Assembly: GCF_020379485.1 (NCBI RefSeq)
Contig: NC_063437.1
Coordinates: 15,091,726-15,155,725, forward strand
From: Brassica napus
Lineage: Eukaryota; Streptophyta; Magnoliopsida; Brassicales; Brassicaceae
Direction: 5' to 3'
Length of the DNA stretch: 64,000 nt
The notes under the pieces were generated by a model. It was not told where the DNA came from. It did not search any database and saw only the letters and a list, made by a program, of their open reading frames with translations. The position numbers were made by a program, and so were the translations under genes. Below, piece after piece: positions 24,811-35,734 of this stretch (within the stretch, counting starts at the first letter, position 1; every line of letters begins with the position of its first letter).

Positions 24811-26151
24811 TTTTGTCAGAGTGTAATGCGATGTTCCAATCTAATTCAACCTCCGTTATGCATCCATTGGTTGTCTTGCTTTCTGTATGTTTTATAACTA
24901 CCAGGGATCTAAATTTAATTCTATATGGGATGACATCTTGTTATAGATCTCATTCAGGGAAGAAATGTTTAGTTAAAATGGAAGTACTTTTTACACTTTT
25001 GTGTATAGACTCAAGTTTTTTGTTCACTGCATTACTGCCTTGTGATTTCTTGAAGATTGGCTATTCGTAACACTGATGTCACATCTTGAGTGAATATCAT
25101 GTTCTCTGTTTGGTTAATAAAGAATAAAGGTTTCTTAACACAGATAAAGCAGTTCGACGACTCTATGAACCTAACTGTTGGCTTGATTTCAAGTCTGTGT
25201 CCAACTCTGCATTGTCCGATTAGTACGATATTGTTTACTTTGGGTCCGAAGGCAAAGTCCGCATGGATTTGGTTTTGGACTCCTTTCCAAAAAGCCTCGT
25301 ATTAACCAGAGTTGAACATCTTTTTATATACTAGACATTATTTGTCTAGATTTCCCACGTGAGATTTTGTTTGCATTCACAACACTAACTTATGTTGAAA
25401 CACTCTGACCCTCCTTCCTAAACTATGATTAATGGCGTTTTTATCGGATTTTGGGCATAAATTATGGTCTCTTTTGGTGGTCAAAGCTCGCATTTAGATT
25501 CTATTAGGAGTGCATTTGCCCAATTTGCATATACAGGTAGCCATGGAGTGAAATTAGAAAGTTTGGGGCAAAAGTGGAGAGAAATGTGTGACAAATAAAA
25601 GTCTTGGGGTCAAAGTCGAAAGGGAATAAACTGCAGGGGCCAAACTATGGTCGTTGTCGTTCAGGTCAATTAGTAGTCGAACCTTTAAACTTTTATTAGT
25701 TTAATTCTCCTCTTTGAGGCGAGAGTTATTTTGGATCGTTTCTAGTGATTTTACTTTAGTAGTTTTCTAACTTAGATCCATTGTACTTTTACGCAGTGAA
25801 ACCCTTTCTAATCCTTCATTCAGTTCCAATCAAACATTTGTCTAGCTGGTTTGATCATCTTGGCTACCTCATATGCTTATAGATCAATTCTTGTTTTGGT
25901 TTAAGTCATAAATTCTGACGTATCTAAAATTTTGTTTACCTAGGACATTCAATCTAAAACAAAGAGGGTGTGCATGTGTCCACGACCGCTCCTGTCTCAC
26001 CGAATTAAAAAAAAATGCAAAATATCATAATCGACATGTAACAATGAACAAACCAAATGATAAGTACTCATATATGATTTTTCGTATTTTCAAACTTTAT
26101 TGTAAATGTTACAAAAGAGAGATATGGAACAAAGTAGTGCGCTTTTTCTAG
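24811..26151. other. convergent spacer between FIT and the CHX gene
   Basis: Both genes end into this 1.34-kb spacer. The stretch 25490-25690 has tttggggcaaaag, gggccaaactatggtc and similar words that also occur, in other form, near 55910-55990, which suggests remnants of one retroelement type. Open frames at 24807-25305 have no recognisable domain. Confidence 0.45.
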
Positions 26152-28970
26152 TTATTGGCTGACCGTTCGTTGTTGTTGAACTACTAACACGGATGTTTTG
26201 CTCGGGAAATCCGGGGAGGCCAGGAAATCACCAATGACTCCAAGCTCCTCAAACTCACACCAATTCTCTATCCCTCTTGTCGCCTCGTGGTTCTCACCGC
26301 ATGTCCTTCCAACAATGAAAAGGTCGTAATCAAATGCCATGGAACGTAGAAGCATTGACGTATCTGCTCCATCTATTATCTCTTGTTCCAAGTAAATTGT
26401 GGAAACTTCCTCTTTCGGCGTTCCTGGTTGATCATTTGGTTCACTGCTTCGCATACACTCTCTTAGTTCCACGGTGTCGAGCATTTGGTCCCATCCTGTC
26501 GTTTCTTTGCTCTTTCCAGATGCTACAAGGCGTAGAACGGTAAGTGTCACGTTCTCTTGACGAGCCATTCTCTTCGCGAAGGCCAATGCTTCCCTGTCGT
26601 CTTTTCCTCCCACGAATATAACACAAACCTGCCCATACAAAAATCACAATGGATGAGATTAATTTTGTTTTTCTTTTATTGTATTTACTATTTAGTTTTA
26701 ATACAAAATTTGATAAAATGTATTTACCTTGAGGTTTTCTTGGAACTCTTGTTTTTTCTTAACGAGATGTCGTTCGATAAGGATGCCGACAGAACAAGGA
26801 GCTTGTTTCAAGACGTTAAAATTGAGAAACCGGATCATTTCACTATCGGAGACGATGGATGTTCGGTCGAGAGACCAGGTACGGTGGAAAGGGAGAATGA
26901 TAAGCGTGACAGCTTTATCGAGAGCTAGCCAACAAATATCATCTTGCATGTGGTTCGCGTTCGCGATGCATGTGAATGTGTCAATGGAAATGGAACTGCA
27001 CACGTAACGGTGGAAATGTTCGAAAGAGAGGATGACGTTTTCCGAATATTTTTTCCCCGACCCGACTCCAAGTTTCTGGACTTTGTGTGAGATCAAAGTG
27101 GGAACGTCTTGACCTTGTAACTCGACGAGGTGAAGTACGTAGCAAGTAAGAGGGCTCTCCTCGGATTGATAAGAAGCTTCTAGAAGGTTGATCATGGAAG
27201 ATATGTGGTCTGGTCTATGGATGCATACTAGAGTCTTTAGCTCTCCAGAGTTTTTCATAATTGCTAAGTTTCTCTTTTGGTAGCACAAGAATTGCTTCGA
27301 GGGGTCGTAGATAAATCCGATCGCTATTGGTATGATCAACGAGTTGAGGACGATGGACAAGACTAGGATCGAGAAGGTATCTCTAGTGAAAACCTGTATC
27401 AAACCAATTATAAGAAAATGAATATTTTGTTTTGAAGAACATTTACAAGAAAAGGTTGATCAAGAAATGGAAATTAAAAAGATGAGAGACCAACCTTGGC
27501 GGAGTAAGAGAATAGGTAGAAACTCAGTTCGATGATACCCTTATGGGACATGATAAGGGAAAGAACGACAGAGTCTCTCAGTGGCATTTTATAGAGGTAA
27601 GGTATGATCATTGAGATAGAGAACTTCAACAAGGAGATGAGTACGATGAGAGATGCAACCGCGAATTTAGTGTGGTCGGTTAAACAATCTTTCCAAGCGC
27701 TGATATCAGTCCTGAGCATACTGGATGTAATGAAGAGAGGCAATATAAGACCAAAGTTGAAGCTCTCTAGACGTTCAACCAGTTCAGAACCAATAGGAGG
27801 TCCATTGGGGATGGCGAGACCAAGCAAGAAGGCTCCAAGTGCAGGAAACTGGTCAAGATCGTACCAATACATACACGCTAGACAAACCATGATGATAATC
27901 CCGTAGATGTACTTGTCGTCGATGGGTCTCCCTTCACGTTTTCTTTTTATTATCTTAAACATGATGGGCCTCACAACAGCGAAACAAATGGCGAGATAGA
28001 AACCAATTTCTATAAGTAAACCAAAGCTAACAAACGTTGGATTAGTAATAGGGACCAGCATCACCATGTAGAAGAGTCCGATCATATCTGAGATTAAGGC
28101 TGCGGATAAAGCCACCCGACCAAGAGCTGAGTGGTTCATGTCAAGGTCTCTCAAGAGCCTTGCGATTCCCGAAAAAGACGTGAGGCTCTCCATTAGCAAC
28201 AATGGACCATACGGTTTGGCTAGGAGCGTTCGTTTCTCAACTGACATGTAAATCACGAGACCAACCATTATAGGGAAAGTAACCGCTGCCACTCCAGTTA
28301 CTCTTGCCTTTGATTCAGCCTTGAGGATTCTCTTGAAGTTCATTTTAACACCCTTGAGGAACCAAAATATCATGAACCCAAATAATCCAAGGCATCCCGG
28401 AACATCTATTTTATTTTTAGGGAACAATAACTCTTGAATAATCGACTTATCGCCCGAAACAGTAAGTATAACGTTCAAGAGTAACCCCGCCTTCAACACA
28501 AACAGAATAAATTGTATTGTCAGGAATGTTTTCAAGAGCAGATAATTATTAAATTTTACAAAATAATGAGGAGAAGTAGAACTCACAATCATCATAGAGG
28601 TGAACTTGGGAATCTTAAGACCCATTTTCCTGAACAAGATGTTGAAGAATTGCCAAAGGAAGAACACAAACAATATGACAATCTCTAGATTCGGAAGACG
28701 ATATTGCCAAATGCGAAGACCCTCACCTTTATAAATGATTTTCTCCCAAACACCATCAGAAGACAATTTGGCAGGATGCTCCTCGCATATAAATCCATCA
28801 CTTTTTCTTACAGCTTCACCATACCAAGCCATATCATATATCCAATTTACATCACCCCCCAAAGTATCACCCGTGCCTGCCTGTCCTGGCGGCGGCGCAA
28901 ATGTCTCTCCCCTAAAATCCGCCTCCGGCTCCCCGAGAATTGGACCCGTCGTATTTCCCATTACTTCCAT
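26152..28970 (-). CDS. cation/H+ exchanger of the CHX7/CHX8 type
   Basis: Monovalent cation/proton antiporter of the CPA2 family. Four exons: 28587-28970, 27495-28490, 26728-27393 and 26152-26628, giving about 840 residues (Arabidopsis CHX7/CHX8 are about 800-816). The first intron (28491-28586, 96 bp) has no stop and is a multiple of three, so a naive translation reads through it. It is called an intron because family members run straight from SMM to AGLLLN. Membrane helices occupy about residues 70-480; conserved spots include FFLWQ/FNILF, AKARVTGVAAVTFP, LGLAIPNGPPIGS and SHKGIIELSFYLFS. The cytosolic tail carries the regulatory domains, with GGKDDREALAFAKRMA near the end. Start at 28970 chosen because it gives the short acidic N-terminus; the frame stays open upstream to 29087. 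CHX7 and CHX8 are adjacent in Arabidopsis (At2g28170, At2g28180), and only one copy is present here. Which one cannot be settled by eye. Confidence 0.92.
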
Positions 28971-29125
28971 GAATTTAAAATCTTTTGAGAGATATGTTAC
29001 AAGGAAAAAAATTGGGGAATACGATGAAGAAATGTTGGATTCCTTTAGAAATTGAAAAGACAAACCATATGTACACAAGGAGGACATACAGATGTATATT
29101 CTGTTAATAGGTCCTGCTGTTTTGG

Positions 29126-29280
29126 AAACACATTTTGGACATTTATAGATATATATAGTTTTCGACGTTTTTCTGAGCTATTTCTCCACTCTATAAATAG
29201 TATATCAAGTTAAACCATAAGAGATTGACGACTGTCATTCAGTTGTACTGTCTTTCTAGTTTCTTTTAGCGATTCATGTG
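29126..29280 (-). promoter_or_regulatory. CHX upstream region, duplicated at 31305-31490
   Basis: Sequence 150-310 bases upstream of the CHX start. Shared words with 31305-31490, in the same order and orientation, are ttggacat, tatata, ctccactctataaatagtatat versus ctccattctatcaatagtatat (shown in part), aagttaaacc/aagttgtacc and agcgattcatgt. Identity is partial but continuous. Confidence 0.6.
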
Positions 29281-31304
29281 TCTGGCTGTTGACTTGCAAT
29301 GCATTATTTATAACGGTTATATATTCTCGGTACATCAACTATGTACTATTTTTTGGACGTGCTTTGGGTACTGGTTTGGTACTCCACAAAACACGTAAAA
29401 AAATAGTACATAGTTTTCAATTTTTCCTTAAATTCTTTCATGTGAAGCACTCAGATGTAAACCAAAGACTTTGATTTGAATACAATTTAACATCATTGGA
29501 GATGAATTACATCTCTGTAATAAAGTTTATGAAGTAAAATGAATTAGGTTCAGTTGACTAAAACACGGTCAACGATAACACACCGACTTTTAAACGAAAA
29601 GTGATAGGATATCGCTATATATACAAAAAAAAAATTGTAAATACATAGAAGCAGGTCAGTCTCGTAGGAACAAACCTAGGATCCAATATTGGTCCAAATA
29701 GTTTTTAAAACGTTTTTTTCTTAAAATAATTATAATCATTTAAATAATCGTGTCCTGTTCTGTAATGTATTTTAAAAAAAAATAGGATAATTTCTAAAGA
29801 AAATTAGAAATTTTTATTTTATTTTTTGAACAACTTTGAAATGAAAGTTGGCCCTGTCGCTTATCCTCAAAACTGGGCCTATATAGGAGTCGCACACGAA
29901 CTAGATTTTACATAACTTAACTAGTAATTTTTTTATAGATACTTATTAATATTTTACTATTAGTTTAAAGATAAAAAATGTAAATAAAAATTTAAATTTA
30001 TAATATTTTATGAATATTTCAATTTCTTAATTTTGAAATTTCATTGATTTAAAAACATTATTTTAGGATAACACTATTATTGTTTTTTATTTTAAAATAT
30101 GATGTTATCTTTAATCAATTTTTATTATATTAATTTATAAATAATTATCTAATCAAATAAACAAATATATAATTGTTAATATAAAGTGATGTTATTAAAC
30201 CAAATTCTTAGAACTACCAAAACCTACAAAATCTCAAAATAAATCAAAGCACAAGAATGTCAAACATAATCCAACTTTACATATTATATTAATTAAAGTA
30301 AATAAAACTGTTGATATATGTACAATAACTGAATAAACCCTCGAACATACCATCAACAAAACAATATGTAATGTATAAGATAAGAACAATAGTTTATTAA
30401 GAAAAAAATAGAATCACATTTTTCTTTACATAATAGTCTTATAATTCTGTGAAACATTTGAAAAAATAAAAGTAAATATAATTAATTTTAGTTTTTTTTA
30501 TAAATATAAGTTATTGTTGTAAATAAAAATTAATATTTTGAATATATTCTCGTTTGGAAGCAGATATTTTGAAAATGTTTTTTTTGAAATAATTTCATTC
30601 CCAATAAAAAAATATTTATAAAATAAAAACAAATGAATATTAAAATTTTCAACTTAAATATCAAATACATGTTCTTGCAACTAAATAATAAGAATTAAAA
30701 ATAAAATACCACGAAAAATCACATTAACAAACAAATATAAATCAAATTTATTTTTATTGCTTATATACCTTTTTAAGTATTTTAATACTAAAATAAATTT
30801 AATAATTTTTAAAAATATGCCATGATAATATTTTGCGTTTACAAAAAAATACAAACATTTTTATCCTGTGGGGCTGAGCTGTTTACTCTCGACTGATTTA
30901 GATTTGTAAATATATAAGCCAACCGTTATAGGCAGAGTGGCAGACAATATATGTTAGTGAACAATACATAATATAATCTAAAAACATAAAAAGTTCGTAA
31001 GAACACAAAAAGGAATGTAATCCATTTATAACATGATTCATCAAATCACGTCAACAAAAATAAAAGTGTAGATTTCACATAATTATTATTCATCAAAATC
31101 AATATTAGGAAAATTACAAGAAAATAAATGATTAATATATAATCATATTAATACATAATATTACATTATAAATTTAGTAAAATTATACAATGTAATTTGA
31201 GTTTGATACAAATTTGTGAAAAAGTTGGGTTCCTTTTGAGAGTTCAAAAAACTTCACCTAGGTAAACACATGGACAGTTAGTATGAATTAAACAGGTTAT
31301 GCCG

Positions 31305-31490
31305 TTTTAAAAACGCGATTTGGACATATATAGAAATATATAGCCATATGTTTTAGAGGTTTTTAAGTTGTTACTCCATTCTATCAATAGTATATTAAGT
31401 TGTACCGTACAAGACGTCGACTACAGACAGCTACCAGAAATTTTAATATAGTGATTGCATGATTGTCTGTCTGCTAGCAGCGATTCATGT
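31305..31490 (-). promoter_or_regulatory. orphan copy of the CHX upstream region
   Basis: Matches 29126-29280 in order and orientation. The leftward sequence it would control (29900-31300) is AT-rich with no CHX coding homology that I can see. It may be the promoter relic of a deleted tandem CHX gene. Confidence 0.5.
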
Positions 31491-32177
31491 TTATATTATA
31501 TGGAAAATGAAAACACCTTTTTAACATAGAAGATAATGCAGCGTTCATAAGCTTTTTAAAATCACATTTCTCGTGAAAAATACTCATCAAATCTGGCTGA
31601 AATGTTCCAACCCTAGACACTTCGTGATGTTATCACGGCTGAGGATGAAGTTGCCTGCTGATACTGATATGAAGCAGTGAGCACTGTGTTTAAAAATAGT
31701 CGTTGCTCGTCTAAGCCGGTCAGAAAAGTACAAGTCGGCGAGAAGAATAAAGTATAAAATTCTAGCTTTTAGTCATCTATCTTTGTGTGTTCTCAAGTCT
31801 AAATCCCTTCCTTGGTGCCAAGAAAAGTACAAGGCTATTGAGCTGAGCTCGTGGTGCCTAGTAAAGTCAAGCCACTCAGCCGTGTATGAGTATCGAGCTG
31901 ATTGGCGCCGAGTGGCGTTGAGTCGAACCGATTAAATGGGCTGAGTTTTATTATTTGAGGGGCTTTGTGAAGGGATGTAATACATCTCCCATATTAGAGC
32001 AATTTTATTGGTTGAATTCTTAAGTTAAGTATTTAAATAATAATAATGGTTATTTTATTAAATAATTTAAATTAAAATTAAAAAGAAAAATACACCAATG
32101 AAAAACAAATACATAAGAAAATAAGTTCGAAAGAGGTTGTCAAAAGCTCTCAATTAAACGATTTAAGTGTTCTTAAG

Positions 32178-32714
32178 TAGGAGTGAGCACTGTTCGAATA
32201 TTCAAGTTTTTAGAAGTTTTCGTGATGGGATCCGTTTCGTCCGAACATGTTATCCGATTTGATTAGATCCGTAGCTGCCCGGATATTCAATGTCCCGTAT
32301 ATCTGAAAATATTTATATTTTTACCCGGTTATCCGATTCAATCCGTACAAAAAATAGTCTAAACTAATATAAAATATTTATATTTTATTACAAAAGTAAA
32401 ATATTAATTACTTTTAAAAATTCTAATAACTAATATAGTAAATTTAATAATAAAAATATTAGATCTTATATAAAATATAATATTTATATAAGTTGTATAT
32501 ACAATTTTTAAAATATATGTATATATATGCATATAACAGATCGGATATGGATTTCTAAAAATATTAATATTTGTGATTTGTTTTGTTTCTAATGGATATA
32601 GTATATTTGTATTTGCTTTTCTTTGTAAAGTCAGAGTTATCCAGAATTGTTTGTTCGAATTGAAACGAACAACAGATCAAATCAAAATTTACAGATATTT
32701 TGCCCAACATCCTA
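32178..32714. mobile_element. possible decayed hAT-like element with ATCCG-type subterminal repeats
   Basis: The left end taggagtgagca and the reverse complement of the right end taggatgttgggca are alike. The left arm carries several ccgaac, ttatccgatt, cccggatattc and cccggttatccg words, the kind of subterminal repeats hAT elements use. No convincing 8-bp target duplication, so borders are tentative. Confidence 0.35.
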
Positions 32715-33681
32715 TTTGGTCTTAGGTGACACCTTTTCATTTAGTGGGTCTGCCGCTGAGTATAATTTTATTGACAATCGGATAATACCTTCTTTTGGTA
32801 TAGAGGAACATGTTCATTTACATAGAGCCGACCCAGAATTAACAAGACCCCCACATTAATAACATTTTAAAGAACTAATGATAAGTTTTGAAAGTTAATA
32901 ACACTATTTGTATATGTTTAACTCTTTAATATTTTTTTCCATAAATTTAAATATAATTAAAAATTAAAAATTAAAAAATCATGTTCTAGTTTATACATTT
33001 ATATTTTAATATTTTGAAATTTTATTTTGGAATCAGGATTGTGTTCTCCATTGTAGTTGAACATATTATGCAATTATAATAATATTTAATATATTAATAA
33101 AATTTTATATTTTCATGCCGAACCAGTATAAAATATAACATAATTCAATAATAATAATAAGATGATAAAAAAATTATTATACGCTTAAATAAATATATAT
33201 CACCATTAATTAATAAACAGTTATTATTATACTTAAATTATATAAAATTTATATAAATATAAAAACTTTGTATTATTTATTTTTTCTTAAAAAATTAAAT
33301 TTATATTTGTTTTAAATTTTAATATTTTGGAATAATTTCATCGAATTATGTCTATAGAAACATGTTTGTATTCTATAATCTACACTAGTGTCATAGTCTT
33401 TATATTATAAATTAATTAAACAATACATATTTCTAAAATATTCAAATATGTAAACTTTAATTAATGTATATATATATATATAAAATATTATGAAATTAAA
33501 TAATCTTTTTCAAAGTATTAATTTAATAAATATATTTAAATTAATAACTTTATAAATAAATATTATATTTATAATATTGTTAACTTATATAGTTTTTGTT
33601 GTAGTAGAAATAGAATGCGAAAGAATTACCACGCCAACATAACAGTTTTCTATCACCGTTAAAAAATGTGTACATTTTGTC

Positions 33682-34360
33682 ATACACTTAGAGATGGCAT
33701 TTGGTACCACCCGCCCCGCATTGGCCCGCCCCGCTGCAGTCTCTCTCTCCGGCGGTTCTTTGCGGGTAAGCCCGCCGTGACCCGCGGTACTTAAACCTCT
33801 GCCCAAACCCGCCCCGCTTACTACATAGGACATTGCGGGCTGGCCCGCGGGTATGCAAAACATGATGTTTCATTGGGGTGAGCTTGAGAAGATGTTGTTG
33901 TTGTTGTTGTTGCACGGTGCAACTTGCTTCGGACGAGGAGATGGAGAGTTCCAGTGGAAGCTCGAGGAAGGAGAGAAGCTCCAGTGGTGGTGGAAAGAAG
34001 ATGGAGAGAAGCTCTGATGGTGGTCTTAGTCGAGGAGAAGAAGAATCGGTTGGTGGTGCTGCTCCTCTGGTGCTCGTTGGTGGAGTCGTGCTGTAGAGAA
34101 CCCTGATCGCCATTTTCGTCTCTTGACTCTTTTTTTTCAGGTGTAAAGACAGCAAATGAGGAAGTGGTCGCGGGTTATGTCGACCCCGCAAGACCCGCTG
34201 AGCCTAGACCGCAAAAGCCCAAACCCGCATGACACTTACCCGCGAGACCCGCTTTTAAATGGGCTTCGATTACCTTTACCCAAATCCGCCCCGCATGGGT
34301 CTTGTACGGGCCAGGCCCGCGGGCTGCGGTCAAACATATTTACAAGTGTATGATACACTT
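33682..34360. mobile_element. GC-rich hAT-like element in the CSD2 upstream region
   Basis: A sharp GC-rich block in AT-rich DNA. Both arms are packed with cccgc/gcggg words (acccgccccgc, gcgggtaagcccgcc, gcgggcctggcccg), like hAT subterminal transposase sites. The 8-mer atacactt flanks it exactly at 33682-33689 and 34353-34360, giving a body of 33690-34352. The middle (33866-34140) is unlike the arms: a GTT repeat and a Ser/Pro/Glu-coding stretch that, on the minus strand, begins Met-Ala-Ile-Arg-Val-Leu at about 34111. This could be captured host DNA. The right border is confused by the palindrome, so ends are tentative. Confidence 0.5.
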
Positions 34361-34373
34361 GTAAATATGTTTG
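34331..34373. repeat. perfect 43-bp palindrome (21-bp arms, 1-base centre)
   Basis: Bases 34331-34351 (caaacatatttacaag...) are the exact reverse complement of 34353-34373, with a single g between. It ends 83 bases before the CSD2 ATG, so it is in the core promoter or leader, and can form a hairpin or cruciform. A gtacac word follows directly; GTAC is the core of copper-response elements, though one such site is weak evidence. Confidence 0.95.
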
Positions 34374-34415
34374 GTACACACACACACACACAACAAATAA
34401 ATAAATAAATAAAAA
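34374..34415. repeat. CA and AAAT microsatellites before CSD2
   Basis: A CA run (about nine units, 34375-34392) is followed by four or five AAAT units (about 34394-34415), between the palindrome and the CSD2 start codon. Confidence 0.85.
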
Positions 34416-34456
34416 CCTCATCCCTAATTTGCCCAATCGCTTCTTCCAAACATCCA

Positions 34457-35734
34457 ATGGCTTCTCACACCTTCCTCTCCTTCTCATCGCCTCCGCGCCT
34501 CCTCGTTTCCCCTCCCTCCACTCTCCGTTCCCCTTTCGTCGGCGTCTCTCTCAACCTCCACCGTCCCCAGTCCGTTTCCTTCTCCGCCTCGAAGAAATCG
34601 CTGACAGTCGTTTCCGCCGCGAAGAAAGCTGTCGCTGTGCTCAAGGGTAACTCCGACGTCGAAGGAGTTGTTACTTTGACACAAGATGACTCAGGTTGGT
34701 CCCTTCCTTCTCAATTTTCAATCTAATTATAGTTTCTTTCAAGTTGAAATGAAATGAATGATTTGGTTTGTTAATAATGTGATACTAAGCAGGTCCGACA
34801 AAAGTGAGTGTTCGTATCACCGGTCTCACACCAGGGCCTCATGGCTTTCACCTCGTGAGTTGATCTCTTACTTCTTGTTTTGGTCTTTATGTATTGTTGT
34901 CTCTTGTGTGATTCTGTTTTGCATTTTTTTCTCTTACAGCATGAGTTTGGTGATACAACAAATGGATGCATCTCAACAGGTGAATAATTTTGCTGCATTA
35001 CACATATATATATCATTATTTTGTATTTAAAAAAAAACACATGTCTTTAATTTATCGTAGGGCCACATTTCAACCCTAACAACATGACACACGGAGCTCC
35101 TGAAGACGAGATCCGTCATGCGGGTGACCTGGGAAACATTATTGCCAACGCCGATGGTATATTACTTTACTCTCCATTGTTTCAAATAATTTGTACCATT
35201 CTCTCTAAGTACTGTTTTTTTTTTTTTTAATTGTAACAACAGGCGTGGCAGAAACAACACTTGTGGACAATCAGGTTATGTTTTATTCGCGTTTATGTTC
35301 TCTTATAAGAAGCTTTTGTTTTAAATGTGAATTCATGTGTGCAGATTCCTCTGACTGGTCCTAACTCTGTTGTTGGAAGAGCCTTTGTGGTTCACGAGCT
35401 TAAGGATGACCTCGGAAAGGGTATAAACTATTAGTGCAAAGGATGACACTTTCCAAAAGCTTATAGAAGTTTCTTAAGCAAAGATGTGGTCTGATTACTT
35501 CTTTTGATTTTGGCAAAATGTAGGTGGGCATGAGCTTAGCCTGACCACTGGAAACGCAGGCGGGAGATTGGCATGCGGTATGGTTTATCTTTCGATCCCT
35601 ACGATTTACATCTGAAAAAAAAAAGCTCGCTTTTATATTAATTGTTAAAGATGCAAGTTTTGATTCTATGTTTTTGTAACCTCACGAGCTACGTTGGTTC
35701 TAACGCAGGTGTGGTTGGTTTGACGCCGCTCTAA
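34457..35734 (+). CDS. CSD2: chloroplast Cu/Zn superoxide dismutase CSD2
   Basis: Eight exons: 34457-34694, 34793-34854, 34940-34979, 35061-35156, 35243-35274, 35345-35420, 35524-35577 and 35709-35734, all GT-AG, encoding 207 residues (Arabidopsis CSD2, At2g28190, is 216). The first 53 or so residues are a Ser-rich chloroplast transit peptide; the mature enzyme starts near [11 protein letters not shown]. It converts superoxide to oxygen and peroxide in the stroma. Copper ligands are in HGFHLHEFGD and near [12 protein letters not shown]. The bridging His and zinc ligands are in GPHFNP and [17 protein letters not shown], and the active-site Arg is in GGRLACG. All are present. Where I recall Cys in Arabidopsis (DECRH) this copy has Ile, as other plants have Val; it is not a ligand. 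Expression should be copper-dependent through the miR398 site in exon 4. Confidence 0.97.
35119..35139 (+). promoter_or_regulatory. miR398 target site in CSD2 exon 4
   Basis: The sequence tgcgggtgacctgggaaaca covers the codons for His-Ala-Gly-Asp-Leu-Gly-Asn. It is the known position of the Arabidopsis CSD2 coding-region miR398 site. The core gggtgacctg pairs perfectly with the miRNA; the 3' side of the site needs a G:U pair and a one-base bulge, as in Arabidopsis. Under low copper, miR398 would reduce this mRNA and so save copper. Confidence 0.85.

Larger units (their letters stand above)
28971..33681. other. 4.7-kb very AT-rich spacer between CHX gene and CSD2
   Basis: No gene is supportable. 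The left end is the CHX promoter (29126-29280), whose sequence recurs at 31305-31490. The stretch 29900-31200 is extremely AT-rich and featureless by eye. From 31590 to 31990 the base composition rises and the sequence (ccttggtgccaag, gctgagctcgtggtgcc) resembles part of a retroelement terminal repeat, unplaced. A hAT-like element may occupy 32178-32714. The stretch 32860-33600 is again nearly pure A/T. Confidence 0.5.

Noticed and set aside
33878..34106. Plus-strand Ser/Glu-rich frames in the GC-rich element
   Set aside because: No recognisable domain, overlapping frames all open because of composition; treated as element interior.
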